Shown here piece by piece: positions 25,581 through 33,348 of a stretch of 64,000 bases of DNA (position 1 is the first letter of the stretch; each line of letters opens with the position of its first letter). Location: NCBI RefSeq assembly GCF_000472705.1, contig NZ_KI421453.1, forward strand, positions 248,001 through 312,000, read 5' to 3'. Position numbers and translations under genes: made by a program. Source of the stretch: Mesorhizobium erdmanii USDA 3471. GTDB lineage: Bacteria > Pseudomonadota > Alphaproteobacteria > Rhizobiales > Rhizobiaceae. The notes under the pieces are model-generated. The model did not search any database. It was not told where the DNA came from and was given only the letters and a program-made list of their open reading frames with translations.

Positions 25581-26360
25581 TCAATCGCGCGTCAAAGGCA
25601 GCGTCATCAGACGGCCGAATTCGGGGTGGGCTGAATCATCACCGCACAGGCGCAGGCAGTTCCACGCACTCGCCTGGTTACTGGTCACCACCGGACGGCC
25701 GATCGCCTGTTCCATGCCGGTGACCGCGAGCGCGCCGCGCAGCGCCGTGCAGGAGACGAAAAGGGCGTCAGCCTGTGGATGGGTCGCCTCACGTGCGAGA
25801 TCGACAAGGGCTGCCGGCGGAATGCGCGCCATCTCGCGATCGTCCTCAAAGCCGAGACAGGTGAAGCTGGCGATCTCGAAACCACGCTCGGCGAAATAGG
25901 TCGCCATCGGCCTGGAGGTCTCGACCGTGTAGGGCGTGAGGACGCTGATCCTGCGCACGCCAAAGGCGTTCAGCCCGCGCACGCCGGCCGCTGGCGGCGT
26001 GACGACTGGCACGCCGGGCTTGGCAGCCTGGATCGCCGCCTCGATCTCGGCATCGCCGATCACCACCGAGGCCGAAGTGCAGGAATAGCAGATCGCGTCG
26101 AGCGTCTCGTCGGGCAGGATCAAGGCCGCGCCCGCCGTCAGCGCCGGCTGCATCTTGCGCAGGTTTTCCGGCGTCGTGGGATTGGCATAGGGAATGCGCG
26201 CGACATAGACGCCGATGCGGTCGTTCGCCACCATGCGGCGAAAATCCGGCTCGCTGGTGTGGTCCGTGGCCAGGATGATCAGGCCGATGCGCCTGTCGAG
26301 CGGACGATCATCGAGTGATGACCGTTTTGGATGGACTGTGATTTCGGGCAAGGGTTTCAT
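25581..26360 (-). CDS. eutA: Ectoine utilisation protein EutA, Asp/Glu racemase (maleate isomerase) superfamily
   Basis: A 259-residue protein with the two-Cys active site of the arylmalonate decarboxylase/maleate isomerase group: C94 in ICYSCTSAS (with C91 beside it) and C204 in LFVSCTALRG. EutA is proposed to act as a racemase or isomerase on a hydroxyectoine-derived intermediate. It lies 3 bases after ehuD and 5 bases before the eutB start, so it is in the same transcript. Confidence 0.87.
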   Translation of the reverse strand: MKPLPEITVHPKRSSLDDRPLDRRIGLIILATDHTSEPDFRRMVANDRIGVYVARIPYANPTTPENLRKMQPALTAGAALILPDETLDAICYSCTSASVVIGDAEIEAAIQAAKPGVPVVTPPAAGVRGLNAFGVRRISVLTPYTVETSRPMATYFAERGFEIASFTCLGFEDDREMARIPPAALVDLAREATHPQADALFVSCTALRGALAVTGMEQAIGRPVVTSNQASAWNCLRLCGDDSAHPEFGRLMTLPLTRD

Positions 26361-26363
26361 CGG

Positions 26364-27023
26364 TTACCTCTCGATCTTGCCGTAACGACGCTCGAGCCAG
26401 CGCAGCAGCACGACCGAACAAAGACTGATGGCGAGGAAGAAGGCGCCGACCAGCGTGATCGGCTCCAGGTAGCGATAGTAGGTGTTGGCGACGCTTTTCG
26501 CCTGGTTCATCAGCTCCAGCACGGTGATCGCCGAAAGCAAAGGCGTCTCCTTGAACATGGCGATGAAGTAATTGGCCAGCGCCGGGATCATTGGCGGGAT
26601 GGCCTGCGGGATGATGATGTGCGTCCAGGTCTGCCGGGCGCTGAGATTGCACGCCTTGGCGGCCTCCCACTGGCCGCGCGGCACATTCTCGATGCCAGCG
26701 CGGTAGACCTCCGCCGTATAGGTGCCGTAGTGCAGCCCGAGCCCGATGACGCCGGCGACGAGCGGCGGCAGCAGGATGCCGATGTCAGGCAGTACGTAGA
26801 AGATGAAATAGAGCTGAACCAGCAGCGGCGTGCCACGGATGAATTCGGCTGCCCAGCCGACGGTGCGCGACAGCGCCTTGTTGGGTGAGCGGCGCGCCAG
26901 CGCGATGCCGAGGCCGACGATCGCCGCCAGCACCGAGCCGAGCAGCGTCGCCAGGATGGTGATCTTCACCCCCTGGATCAGCGTCGGCATGATCTGCCAT
27001 ACGAAATTCCAGTCCCAATCCAT
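26364..27023 (-). CDS. ehuD: Ectoine/hydroxyectoine ABC transporter permease EhuD
   Basis: A 219-residue polar-amino-acid-type (HisM) permease with about five helices, FIRGTPLLVQLYFIFYVLP in the central region and the EAA loop EAAKACNLSARQTWTHIIIP. It pairs with EhuC to form the channel for ectoine. Starts at ATG 27023, 52 bases after ehuC. Confidence 0.9.
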   Translation of the reverse strand: MDWDWNFVWQIMPTLIQGVKITILATLLGSVLAAIVGLGIALARRSPNKALSRTVGWAAEFIRGTPLLVQLYFIFYVLPDIGILLPPLVAGVIGLGLHYGTYTAEVYRAGIENVPRGQWEAAKACNLSARQTWTHIIIPQAIPPMIPALANYFIAMFKETPLLSAITVLELMNQAKSVANTYYRYLEPITLVGAFFLAISLCSVVLLRWLERRYGKIER

Positions 27024-27075
27024 CAGAAAACCTTGGCCATCAGCGAACCAAATTTATCAGCAGGTCCATCGGCCA

Positions 27076-27735
27076 TTAGACGCGCACCCCATCGAGGCCG
27101 CGCGCCATGCGGCGTTCCAGCGATCGCACGCCCCACGAAATGAGCAGTGCCAGGATGAAATAGATGACCAGGATGGTGGCGAACGGCACCATGGTGTTGC
27201 CGGTCTGGGCACGCACCACCTGCGCCTGGAAGGTCAGGTCGGCAAGCGAGATCAGCGAGACGACCGATGTTGCCTTGAGCAACTCGATGGCGTTGTTGCC
27301 GAAGGTCGGTAGCATCACCAGAAACGCCTGCGGCAGGATGACGTGGCGCAGGCCCTGCCAGCGACCGAGATTGAGCGCGATGCAGGCCTCATGCTGCTCG
27401 CGGCCGATCGACTGCACGGCGCCGCGCACCACTTCGGCGGCATAGGCGCCGACATTCAGGCCGAGCGCCAGCACGCCGGCCTGCAGCGGGGTCAGCTCCA
27501 GGCCAATCAGCGGCAGCACGAAATAGGCGAAGAACAGCTGCACGAAAATCGAGGTGCCGCGGAAGAATTCGATATAGGCGGTGGCCAATGCGCGCAGCAG
27601 AAACAAGCGCGACAGCCGCCCCAGGCCGGCCAAAAAGGCCATGATCAGCGCAAGCACCGACCCCATCAGCGTCAGCTCGATGGTGACAATCGCGCCCTGC
27701 ACTATCAGGCCGAAATAGCCGGACCACTGGGTCAT
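27076..27735 (-). CDS. ehuC: Ectoine/hydroxyectoine ABC transporter permease EhuC
   Basis: A 219-residue permease of the same class as EhuD, with FRGTSIFVQLFFAYFVLPL and the EAA loop EACIALNLGRWQGLRHVILP. It has the same length as EhuD but differs clearly in sequence, so the pair is a heterodimer and not a recent duplication. A structured repeat element occupies the gap between it and ehuB. Confidence 0.9.
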   Translation of the reverse strand: MTQWSGYFGLIVQGAIVTIELTLMGSVLALIMAFLAGLGRLSRLFLLRALATAYIEFFRGTSIFVQLFFAYFVLPLIGLELTPLQAGVLALGLNVGAYAAEVVRGAVQSIGREQHEACIALNLGRWQGLRHVILPQAFLVMLPTFGNNAIELLKATSVVSLISLADLTFQAQVVRAQTGNTMVPFATILVIYFILALLISWGVRSLERRMARGLDGVRV

Positions 27736-27763
27736 CTAGGTTCCAACGTTGGTGGTTTGGGTT

Positions 27764-27890
27764 CCTTCTCCCCGTACAACGGGGAGAAGATGCCGGCAGG
27801 CAGATGAGGGGCGGCGCTAGCTTTGCGAGCCTTGGCGCTGCCCCTCATCCGGCCCTTCGGGCCACCTTCTCCCCGTAAACGGGGAGAAGG
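27764..27890. repeat. Multi-hairpin intergenic repeat (RIME-like) between ehuB and ehuC
   Basis: This 127-base element has matching termini: CCTTCTCCCC-gtacaac-GGGGAGAAG at 27764-27789 and CCTTCTCCCC-gtaaac-GGGGAGAAGG at 27865-27890. Between them are ATGAGGGGC (27804-27812), which pairs with GCCCCTCAT (27840-27848), and GGCCCTTCGGGCC (27851-27863). Such composite palindromes are a known class of rhizobial intergenic mosaic elements. Sitting just downstream of the binding-protein gene, it could protect the ehuB mRNA end and lower expression of ehuC. Confidence 0.85.
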
Positions 27891-27896
27891 CAAAAA

Positions 27897-28748
27897 TCAC
27901 TTTGCCGCGCAGAGCTTGTCGCGGGTCGTCGACATCGCCGCGGCGGCCGAGAAGCCGTAGGGCTCGATGATCTTGGCGAATTCGCCTGATTTCTTCATCT
28001 TGGCGAGTTCGACGTCGAAAGCATCGCGCAAGGCTTCGTCGCCCTTCTTGAAGGCGGCGCCGTCGCAATAGACCGGCGCGCCCTGCACCGGAGCGATGAC
28101 TTCGAGGTTCGGATCGTTGGCCTTCTTCATCAGGTCGTTGATCGACAGGACCGGGAGCGAATAGGCGTCGATGCGGCCATCCTGCACCATCTTCAGGCCG
28201 CTCTGGCCGTCCGGCACGACGATGACGCGTTCGCGCGGCACGCCAGCATTGAGCGCCAGCTTCTCCTCGGTGCCACCGCCAGGCGCGCCGATCGTGGCCG
28301 ACGTATCCTTGGCGACGTCCTCGTAGCTCTTGAAGCCTTTCGGATTGCCCTTCTTCACCAGCATCGCCTCGGCGTCGCACAGAACCGGTTCGGAATAGGC
28401 GACCGCCGCGCAGCGCTCCGGCTTCATGAACAGGCCGGCGGTGACGACATCGAAGCGTCCGGCCTGCAGACCGGGGATCATCGCGCCATATTCGGAGATC
28501 GAAGCGACGATATCGGCGACGCCGAGCCGCTTGAATATCTCGCGCGCCACGTCGGGTGCCGCGCCTGAAACCTTGCCGTCGGCGGCGACCGCCGTATAGG
28601 GCGGCTCATTGGCGATGGCGACCCGGGCGAAGCCCTGCGACTTCAACTGCTCGAGCTTGCTGTCAGCAGCCGAACCCGGGATCGATGCGGCCAGCACCGC
28701 CGTCAGTGCGAGGCCGGCGACGCCGGCCAGAATGCCAAGTTTCTTCAT
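27897..28748 (-). CDS. ehuB: Ectoine/hydroxyectoine-binding protein EhuB
   Basis: A 283-residue periplasmic binding protein with a signal peptide (MKKLGILAGVAGLALTAVLA, cleavage near SAA). The ligand-site segments I recall for S. meliloti EhuB are present: Glu and an aromatic in ANEPPYTAV (Tyr here where I recall Phe), Tyr in ISEYGAM, and Phe plus Arg in AGLFMKPERC. These residues form the aromatic cage and salt bridge around ectoine. The start ATG 28748 has AGGAG upstream. The compact gene order with ehuC, ehuD and ehuA confirms its role. Confidence 0.93.
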   Translation of the reverse strand: MKKLGILAGVAGLALTAVLAASIPGSAADSKLEQLKSQGFARVAIANEPPYTAVAADGKVSGAAPDVAREIFKRLGVADIVASISEYGAMIPGLQAGRFDVVTAGLFMKPERCAAVAYSEPVLCDAEAMLVKKGNPKGFKSYEDVAKDTSATIGAPGGGTEEKLALNAGVPRERVIVVPDGQSGLKMVQDGRIDAYSLPVLSINDLMKKANDPNLEVIAPVQGAPVYCDGAAFKKGDEALRDAFDVELAKMKKSGEFAKIIEPYGFSAAAAMSTTRDKLCAAK

Positions 28749-28818
28749 TGTTCCCAACTCCTTGTTTCTTGTCTTGGTTTTGTCGAAGGATGGCTTCCCG
28801 CCACCCTTTCCATGACGG

Positions 28819-29604
28819 TCAGACGCGATGTCCGGCCGCGATGATCTTCTTCAGGAAGCCTTGTGTGCGCTCCTGCTTGGGATGGCGGAAAATCTCGTCG
28901 GGCTTGCCCTCCTCGACGATCCTGCCGCGATCGAAGAACAGCACCCGGTCGGCGAAGTCGTGGGCGAAGCCCATCTCATGCGTGACCAGCAGCATGGTCA
29001 TGTCGGTCTCGGCGCAGAGCCGCCACAAGACGTTGAGCACCTCCTCGACCAGTTCCGGATCGAGCGCCGATGTCACCTCGTCAAACAGCATGATCTTGGG
29101 CTGCAGAGCGAGTGCCCTGGCGATCGCCACGCGCTGCTTCTGGCCGCCGGATAGTTGCGCCGGCATCGCCTTGGCCTTGTCGGCCATGCCGACCATGTCG
29201 AGCAATTCCATCGCCCGTTTCTCGGCGGCGGCGCGCGGCGTGCCCTTGGTCAGCATCGGCGCCAGCGTCACATTGTCGATGACGCTCTTGTGCGGAAACA
29301 GGTTGAACAACTGGAACACCATGCCGATCTTCTGGCGCATCCGCGCCAGATGGCGCTCGTCGGCCGGCAGCAGCTGGCCGTTGCGTTCCATGTGGTAGAG
29401 CTGCTCGCCCTCGATCTGGATATGACCGCCGTCGATGCGCTCCAGCGTCATCAGGATGCGCAGGATCGTCGTCTTGCCCGACCCGGAGGGCCCGATCAGC
29501 GCCAGCTTCTCGCGCGGCATGACCTGCATCGACAGACCGTCCAGCACCTTGAAGGCACCGAAGCTCTTCGAAATGGCATCGACCTTGATGATGGGTGTGG
29601 ACAA
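28819..29604 (-). CDS. ehuA: Ectoine/hydroxyectoine ABC transporter ATP-binding protein EhuA
   Basis: A 261-residue ATPase of the polar amino acid family: Walker A GPSGSGKTT, Q-loop VFQLFNLFPHKSV, signature LSGGQKQRVAIARAL, Walker B IMLFDEVTSALD and switch VTHEMGF. I choose a TTG start at 29604, because AGGGGAA lies 7 bases upstream and the protein then begins STPIIKVDAISKSFG, as family members do; a longer TTG reading from 29658 adds 18 unlikely residues and has no such site. It is the first gene of the ehuABCD-eutABC-doeAB transcription unit, just downstream of enuR. Confidence 0.88.
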   Translation of the reverse strand: MSTPIIKVDAISKSFGAFKVLDGLSMQVMPREKLALIGPSGSGKTTILRILMTLERIDGGHIQIEGEQLYHMERNGQLLPADERHLARMRQKIGMVFQLFNLFPHKSVIDNVTLAPMLTKGTPRAAAEKRAMELLDMVGMADKAKAMPAQLSGGQKQRVAIARALALQPKIMLFDEVTSALDPELVEEVLNVLWRLCAETDMTMLLVTHEMGFAHDFADRVLFFDRGRIVEEGKPDEIFRHPKQERTQGFLKKIIAAGHRV

Positions 29605-29728
29605 ATGAATTTCCCCTGCTGGAGAAGCTTGTGCCCTTAACGATGCGGAACGAGTCAAATCATGTCAATTGGGAAAATAATATCATGACAATATTTCCCA
29701 TTCCGCACAATTCGGGAGCAATACCGCC
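29605..29728. promoter_or_regulatory. ehuA upstream region with candidate EnuR/DoeX operators
   Basis: In this 124-base gap the direct repeats TCATGTCAAT (29660-29669) and TCATGACAAT (29683-29692) are spaced 23 bases apart, about two helical turns, as expected for MocR/GntR dimer sites. They lie inside an inverted repeat TGGGAAA (29670-29676) / TTTCCCA (29694-29700). Read on the minus strand, CAATTGACA (29671-29663) provides a -35-like TTGACA for ehuA. The same nonamer occurs before the divergent asnC gene. Confidence 0.5.
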
Positions 29729-31114
29729 CTAAATGGCGAGCAGCAGGTGCTCCGGATCGCCAAGCAACAGCTTGGTGACAACGCCGAGGCCGGCGCGCAG
29801 TTCCCCTTCGGTGGTCGAGCCCAACGAGATGCGCACCGCCGGATGCCATGGCGCATCGGAAATCCGGAAGGATGTGCCCGGCGCGATCGCCACGCCCTGC
29901 AGCCGCGCCTGGGCGACAAAGCTTTCCTCGGCACGGTCGTCGGGCAGTTGCAGCCAGATGTGCAGCCCGTCGCGCCGGGCGCGATAGTCGATCCCGGCAA
30001 GCACCTCGGCGGCGATGTCCTGCCGCCGCCGCAGGGCGGCGCGCTGCCAGCGCACGAGTTCCATCGCGGTGCCGTCGGTTACCCATTTGGTGGCGATCTC
30101 GGCCACCAGCGGCGTTGCCATCCAGTTGGAGACGAGGTGCCGGTTGGCAACGGCGGCGACGTAACGGTCGGGCGCCGCGAGATAGCCGATGCGCAGGCCG
30201 GGCACGGTGATCTTGGTGAAAGAGGTGACGTAGAGCGTCCGCTCCGGAGCAAAGGCGGCGACCGGCGGTGGCCGGTCCTCGACCAATGGCCCCAGCACGT
30301 CGTTCTCGATGATGGCGATGTCATGCTTGCGCGCGACCGCAGCGATTTCCTCGCGCCGCCGCGCATCCATCAGCGTTGCCGTGGGGTTGATCACCGAAGG
30401 CTGCACGAACACGGCGCGAATGTCGGACAGCTTGCAAGCCTCGTCCAGCGCCTCCGGGATCAGGCCATTGCCGTCGATCGGCAGGCCTTCGAGGTTGAAG
30501 CCAAGATAACGCGCCAGCGGCACCAGCGTGTGGTGGCCGATCGCCTCGGTGGCAACGGTCGATCCCGGCGGCGCCACGCTCATCAGCGCCACCGTCATGC
30601 CGGCGGTGGCGCCGTTGGTCAGGCTGATGTTTTGCGCGGAGGCATCGAGCCCGCACAGTCTCAGCCACTCGACGGCGACGGCGCGGTGGCGTGGAAACAC
30701 CATGTTCGGCCGGAACGACAGCGCCGAACTCGACGGGAGGTTTTCGGCGAGCCAGCCCAGCGCTTGCTTCAGCCGCTCCAGGTGCATCGGCTCGCACACC
30801 GGTTTCAGGATGGAGAGATCGATGACCTCGCCGAGACGTTCCGGCAGATAGGGCGGTTCCGGCTCGCGACGCTGCGTCTGCACGAAGCTGCCACGGCCGA
30901 TCTCGCCCGAGATCAGCCCGCGCCGGATCAGTTCCTCATAGGCGCGGCTGACCGTCTGCACCGACAGCTTGAGATCGTCGGCGAGCCGGCGATGCGTCGG
31001 CAGCCGCGCGCCATTGGCCAAGCGCCCGTCATGAATGGCGCGCGCGAACTGGTCGGCCAGCGACTGATAGGCTGGCCGCCGGATGAGCGCGGGATCGGGT
31101 TGCCACAATGTCAT
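29729..31114 (-). CDS. enuR: MocR/GabR-type PLP-dependent regulator of ectoine catabolism (EnuR)
   Basis: A 461-residue regulator with an N-terminal GntR winged helix (ARLPTHRRLADDLKLSVQTV, about residues 37-54) and a long aminotransferase-I-like domain. The PLP-binding lysine is K301 in VTSFTKITVPGLR. EnuR proteins repress ectoine genes and respond to N-acetyl-diaminobutyrate or diaminobutyrate through the PLP. It is the upstream neighbour of ehuA in the same direction and divergent from asnC, the place enuR takes in other ectoine clusters. The shared CAATTGACA motif in both adjoining promoters is a candidate site. Confidence 0.88.
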   Translation of the reverse strand: MTLWQPDPALIRRPAYQSLADQFARAIHDGRLANGARLPTHRRLADDLKLSVQTVSRAYEELIRRGLISGEIGRGSFVQTQRREPEPPYLPERLGEVIDLSILKPVCEPMHLERLKQALGWLAENLPSSSALSFRPNMVFPRHRAVAVEWLRLCGLDASAQNISLTNGATAGMTVALMSVAPPGSTVATEAIGHHTLVPLARYLGFNLEGLPIDGNGLIPEALDEACKLSDIRAVFVQPSVINPTATLMDARRREEIAAVARKHDIAIIENDVLGPLVEDRPPPVAAFAPERTLYVTSFTKITVPGLRIGYLAAPDRYVAAVANRHLVSNWMATPLVAEIATKWVTDGTAMELVRWQRAALRRRQDIAAEVLAGIDYRARRDGLHIWLQLPDDRAEESFVAQARLQGVAIAPGTSFRISDAPWHPAVRISLGSTTEGELRAGLGVVTKLLLGDPEHLLLAI

Positions 31115-31139
31115 GACTTATTAGAGATCGAAATCAGTG

Positions 31140-31148
31140 CAATTGACA
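31140..31148 (+). promoter_or_regulatory. CAATTGACA motif in the enuR/asnC divergent promoter
   Basis: This nonamer contains a consensus-like -35 TTGACA, 50 bases upstream of the likely asnC start. The identical nonamer, in the transcribed orientation, lies upstream of ehuA (29671-29663, minus strand). It may be a shared operator overlapping the -35 box, or just two good -35 boxes. No convincing -10 hexamer is found at 17 bases on either side. Confidence 0.4.
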
Positions 31149-31197
31149 ATCGAAATAATGCGCCATCATGGTATTCTGGACGAAAAAGTGGGCGCTG

Positions 31198-31689
31198 ATG
31201 ACTGCTGCGAAACTCGACGCGATCGACCTCAAAATCCTCGATGCCATCCAGCGCGACGGGCGCATCACCAAGCTGGCGCTGGCCGAGCAGGTGGGGCTGT
31301 CGCCGACGCCATGCTGGATGCGGCTGCGCAAGCTGGAAAGGGCCGGCATCGTTTCGGGCTATCACGCCAAGATCGCCATGCGCGTCGTGGCGCCGGTCGC
31401 CACCGTGCTGATGGAGGTGACGCTCGCCAGCCACCGGCAGGCCGATTTCGACCGCTTCGAGCGCGCCATCCGCGATATCAGCGAGATCGTCGCCTGCTGG
31501 TCGGTGGGCGGCGGCGTCGACTACGTGCTGAAGGTGATGGCGCGCGACATCGACGCCTATCAGCGGCTGGTCGACAGCTTGCTGGAGCGCGAAATCGGCA
31601 TCGACCGCTACTTCACCTACATCGTGATCAAGACGGTGAAGGATGACATCGCCCTGCCCATCGCCGACCTGTTGCCGGCGCCGACGTAG
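31198..31689 (+). CDS. doeX: AsnC/Lrp-family regulator of ectoine catabolism (DoeX-like)
   Basis: A 163-residue Lrp-type regulator: helix-turn-helix in the first 60 residues (LALAEQVGLSPTPCWMRLRK) and a C-terminal RAM effector domain with CWSVGGGVDYVLKVMARD. Relatives sit beside ectoine degradation genes in Halomonas (DoeX) and Ruegeria (AsnC). The start is taken at ATG 31198 because the protein then begins MTAAKLDAIDLKILDAIQ, the usual Lrp opening; an in-frame ATG at 31168 adds ten residues. It is divergent from enuR and followed after 130 bases by doeC. Confidence 0.87.
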   Translation: MTAAKLDAIDLKILDAIQRDGRITKLALAEQVGLSPTPCWMRLRKLERAGIVSGYHAKIAMRVVAPVATVLMEVTLASHRQADFDRFERAIRDISEIVACWSVGGGVDYVLKVMARDIDAYQRLVDSLLEREIGIDRYFTYIVIKTVKDDIALPIADLLPAPT

Positions 31690-31819
31690 CGCCGGAGAGA
31701 TCGTCTGCATTGCTGGCTCAATAGAGAGACTCTCTCTACCAGCGCGGGCCCAAACAGCCTCTCTGTCCGACCGCGATGGATAGTCTCCCGGTATCAGACC
31801 GCACCGGGAGGCTTCGATC

Positions 31820-33313
31820 ATGTCCGCGCATTTCGCCCGCTCGCATCGCCATGAAGCGCTCGACCGTCTCGTCGACCGCCGGCTGCTGCGCGAACTCGCC
31901 TATGTCGACGGCCACTGGACGGCGAGCGAAGCGGCCGAAAGTTTCGAAGTTTCCGATCCGGCGACCGGCACCACGGTCGCCTTCGTCGCCGCGCTGGACG
32001 ACCGCCAGACGGCAAAGGCAATCGATGCTGCGTCGCGCGCCTTTCCGGCCTGGCGTTCCCTGCTGCCGCAGGCGCGGGCAGAAATCCTGCGAAAATGGTT
32101 CGAACTGATCATCGAGGCCAAGGACGATCTGGCGCTGCTGATGACTTTGGAACAGGGCAAGCCGCTGCAGGAGTCGCAGGGCGAGATCGACTATGCCGCT
32201 TCCTTCGTCGAGTGGTACGCGGAGGAAGCAAAACGCCTGAATGCGGAGAGCGTCACCAGCCATCTGCCGAACGCGGAAATGATGGTGCGGCGCGAGCCGC
32301 TCGGCGTCGTCGGTATCGTCACGCCGTGGAATTTTCCGTCGGCGATGCTGACGCGCAAGGCGGCCGCGGCCCTTGCCGCCGGCTGCACCATCGTCGCGCA
32401 TCCTTCCTCGGAAACACCGCTGTCGGCGCTGGCGCTGGCCGAACTCGGCGAGCGCGCCGGCCTACCGGCTGGGGTCCTCAACATCGTCACCGGCAAGGCC
32501 GCGACGATCGTCGGGCGGTTGTGCGAAGACCCGCGCGTGCGCGCCATGAGTTTCACAGGCTCGACCGAAATCGGCCGGCTGATCGCTGCACAGAGTGCGC
32601 CGACGATGAAGCGGCTGGTGATGGAGCTTGGCGGCCACGCGCCGCTGATCGTCTTTGCCGACGCCGATCTCGACAAGGCCGTGAGCATTGCCATCGACGC
32701 CAAATTCGCCACATCGGGCCAGGACTGCCTCGCCGCCAACCGCATCTATGTCCAGCGCCCGATCTACGAGCACTTCTGCGAGGCCTTCGCCAGACGCATC
32801 GAGGCGCTGCGGATCGGCAATGGGCTCGCCGACAGGATTGATATAGGACCACTGATGCATGAGCGCGCTGTCACCAAGGTCGAGGAGCAGGTCGCCGATG
32901 CGCTTGCCCATGGCGCTCGCTGCCTCACCGGCGGCAAGCGGCATCAGGCCGGGCCGCTGTTCTACCAGCCGACGCTGTTGGCCGACGTCGCCAACGAAGC
33001 GCTGATCATGCGCGAAGAGACGTTTGGCCCGGTCGCCGCTGTGTCGCCGTTCGACAGCGAGGACGAGGTGATCAGCCGCGCCAATGCCACCGAATATGGC
33101 CTGGTCGCCTATGTCGTGACCGAGAACGGCGCCCGCCAGTTGCGCATGGGCCGCGCGCTCGACTACGGCATGGTCGCCATCAACCGCGTCAAGATTACCG
33201 GCGCGCCGATCCCGTTTGGCGGCGTCAAGCAATCCGGCATCGGCCGCGAAGGTTCGCGCCACGGGCTGGAGGCTTTCACCGATCTCAAATATCTCTGCCT
33301 GGATGTGGCTTAA
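31820..33313 (+). CDS. doeC: Aspartate-semialdehyde dehydrogenase of ectoine degradation (DoeC/Ssd)
   Basis: A 497-residue NAD(P)-dependent aldehyde dehydrogenase. Catalytic marks: Glu in VMELGGHAPL, Cys in TSGQDCLAANR and the NAD-site GSTEIG in FTGSTEIG; C-terminal PFGGVKQSGIGREG. It closely resembles succinate-semialdehyde dehydrogenases, but in this position, followed by the diaminobutyrate aminotransferase, it should oxidise aspartate semialdehyde to aspartate. It begins 17 bases after a GGGAGG and ends 35 bases before doeD. Confidence 0.88.
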   Translation: MSAHFARSHRHEALDRLVDRRLLRELAYVDGHWTASEAAESFEVSDPATGTTVAFVAALDDRQTAKAIDAASRAFPAWRSLLPQARAEILRKWFELIIEAKDDLALLMTLEQGKPLQESQGEIDYAASFVEWYAEEAKRLNAESVTSHLPNAEMMVRREPLGVVGIVTPWNFPSAMLTRKAAAALAAGCTIVAHPSSETPLSALALAELGERAGLPAGVLNIVTGKAATIVGRLCEDPRVRAMSFTGSTEIGRLIAAQSAPTMKRLVMELGGHAPLIVFADADLDKAVSIAIDAKFATSGQDCLAANRIYVQRPIYEHFCEAFARRIEALRIGNGLADRIDIGPLMHERAVTKVEEQVADALAHGARCLTGGKRHQAGPLFYQPTLLADVANEALIMREETFGPVAAVSPFDSEDEVISRANATEYGLVAYVVTENGARQLRMGRALDYGMVAINRVKITGAPIPFGGVKQSGIGREGSRHGLEAFTDLKYLCLDVA

Positions 33314-33348
33314 GCCGCGCCCGGTTTGTCTTTCAAGGAGTCAAAAAG

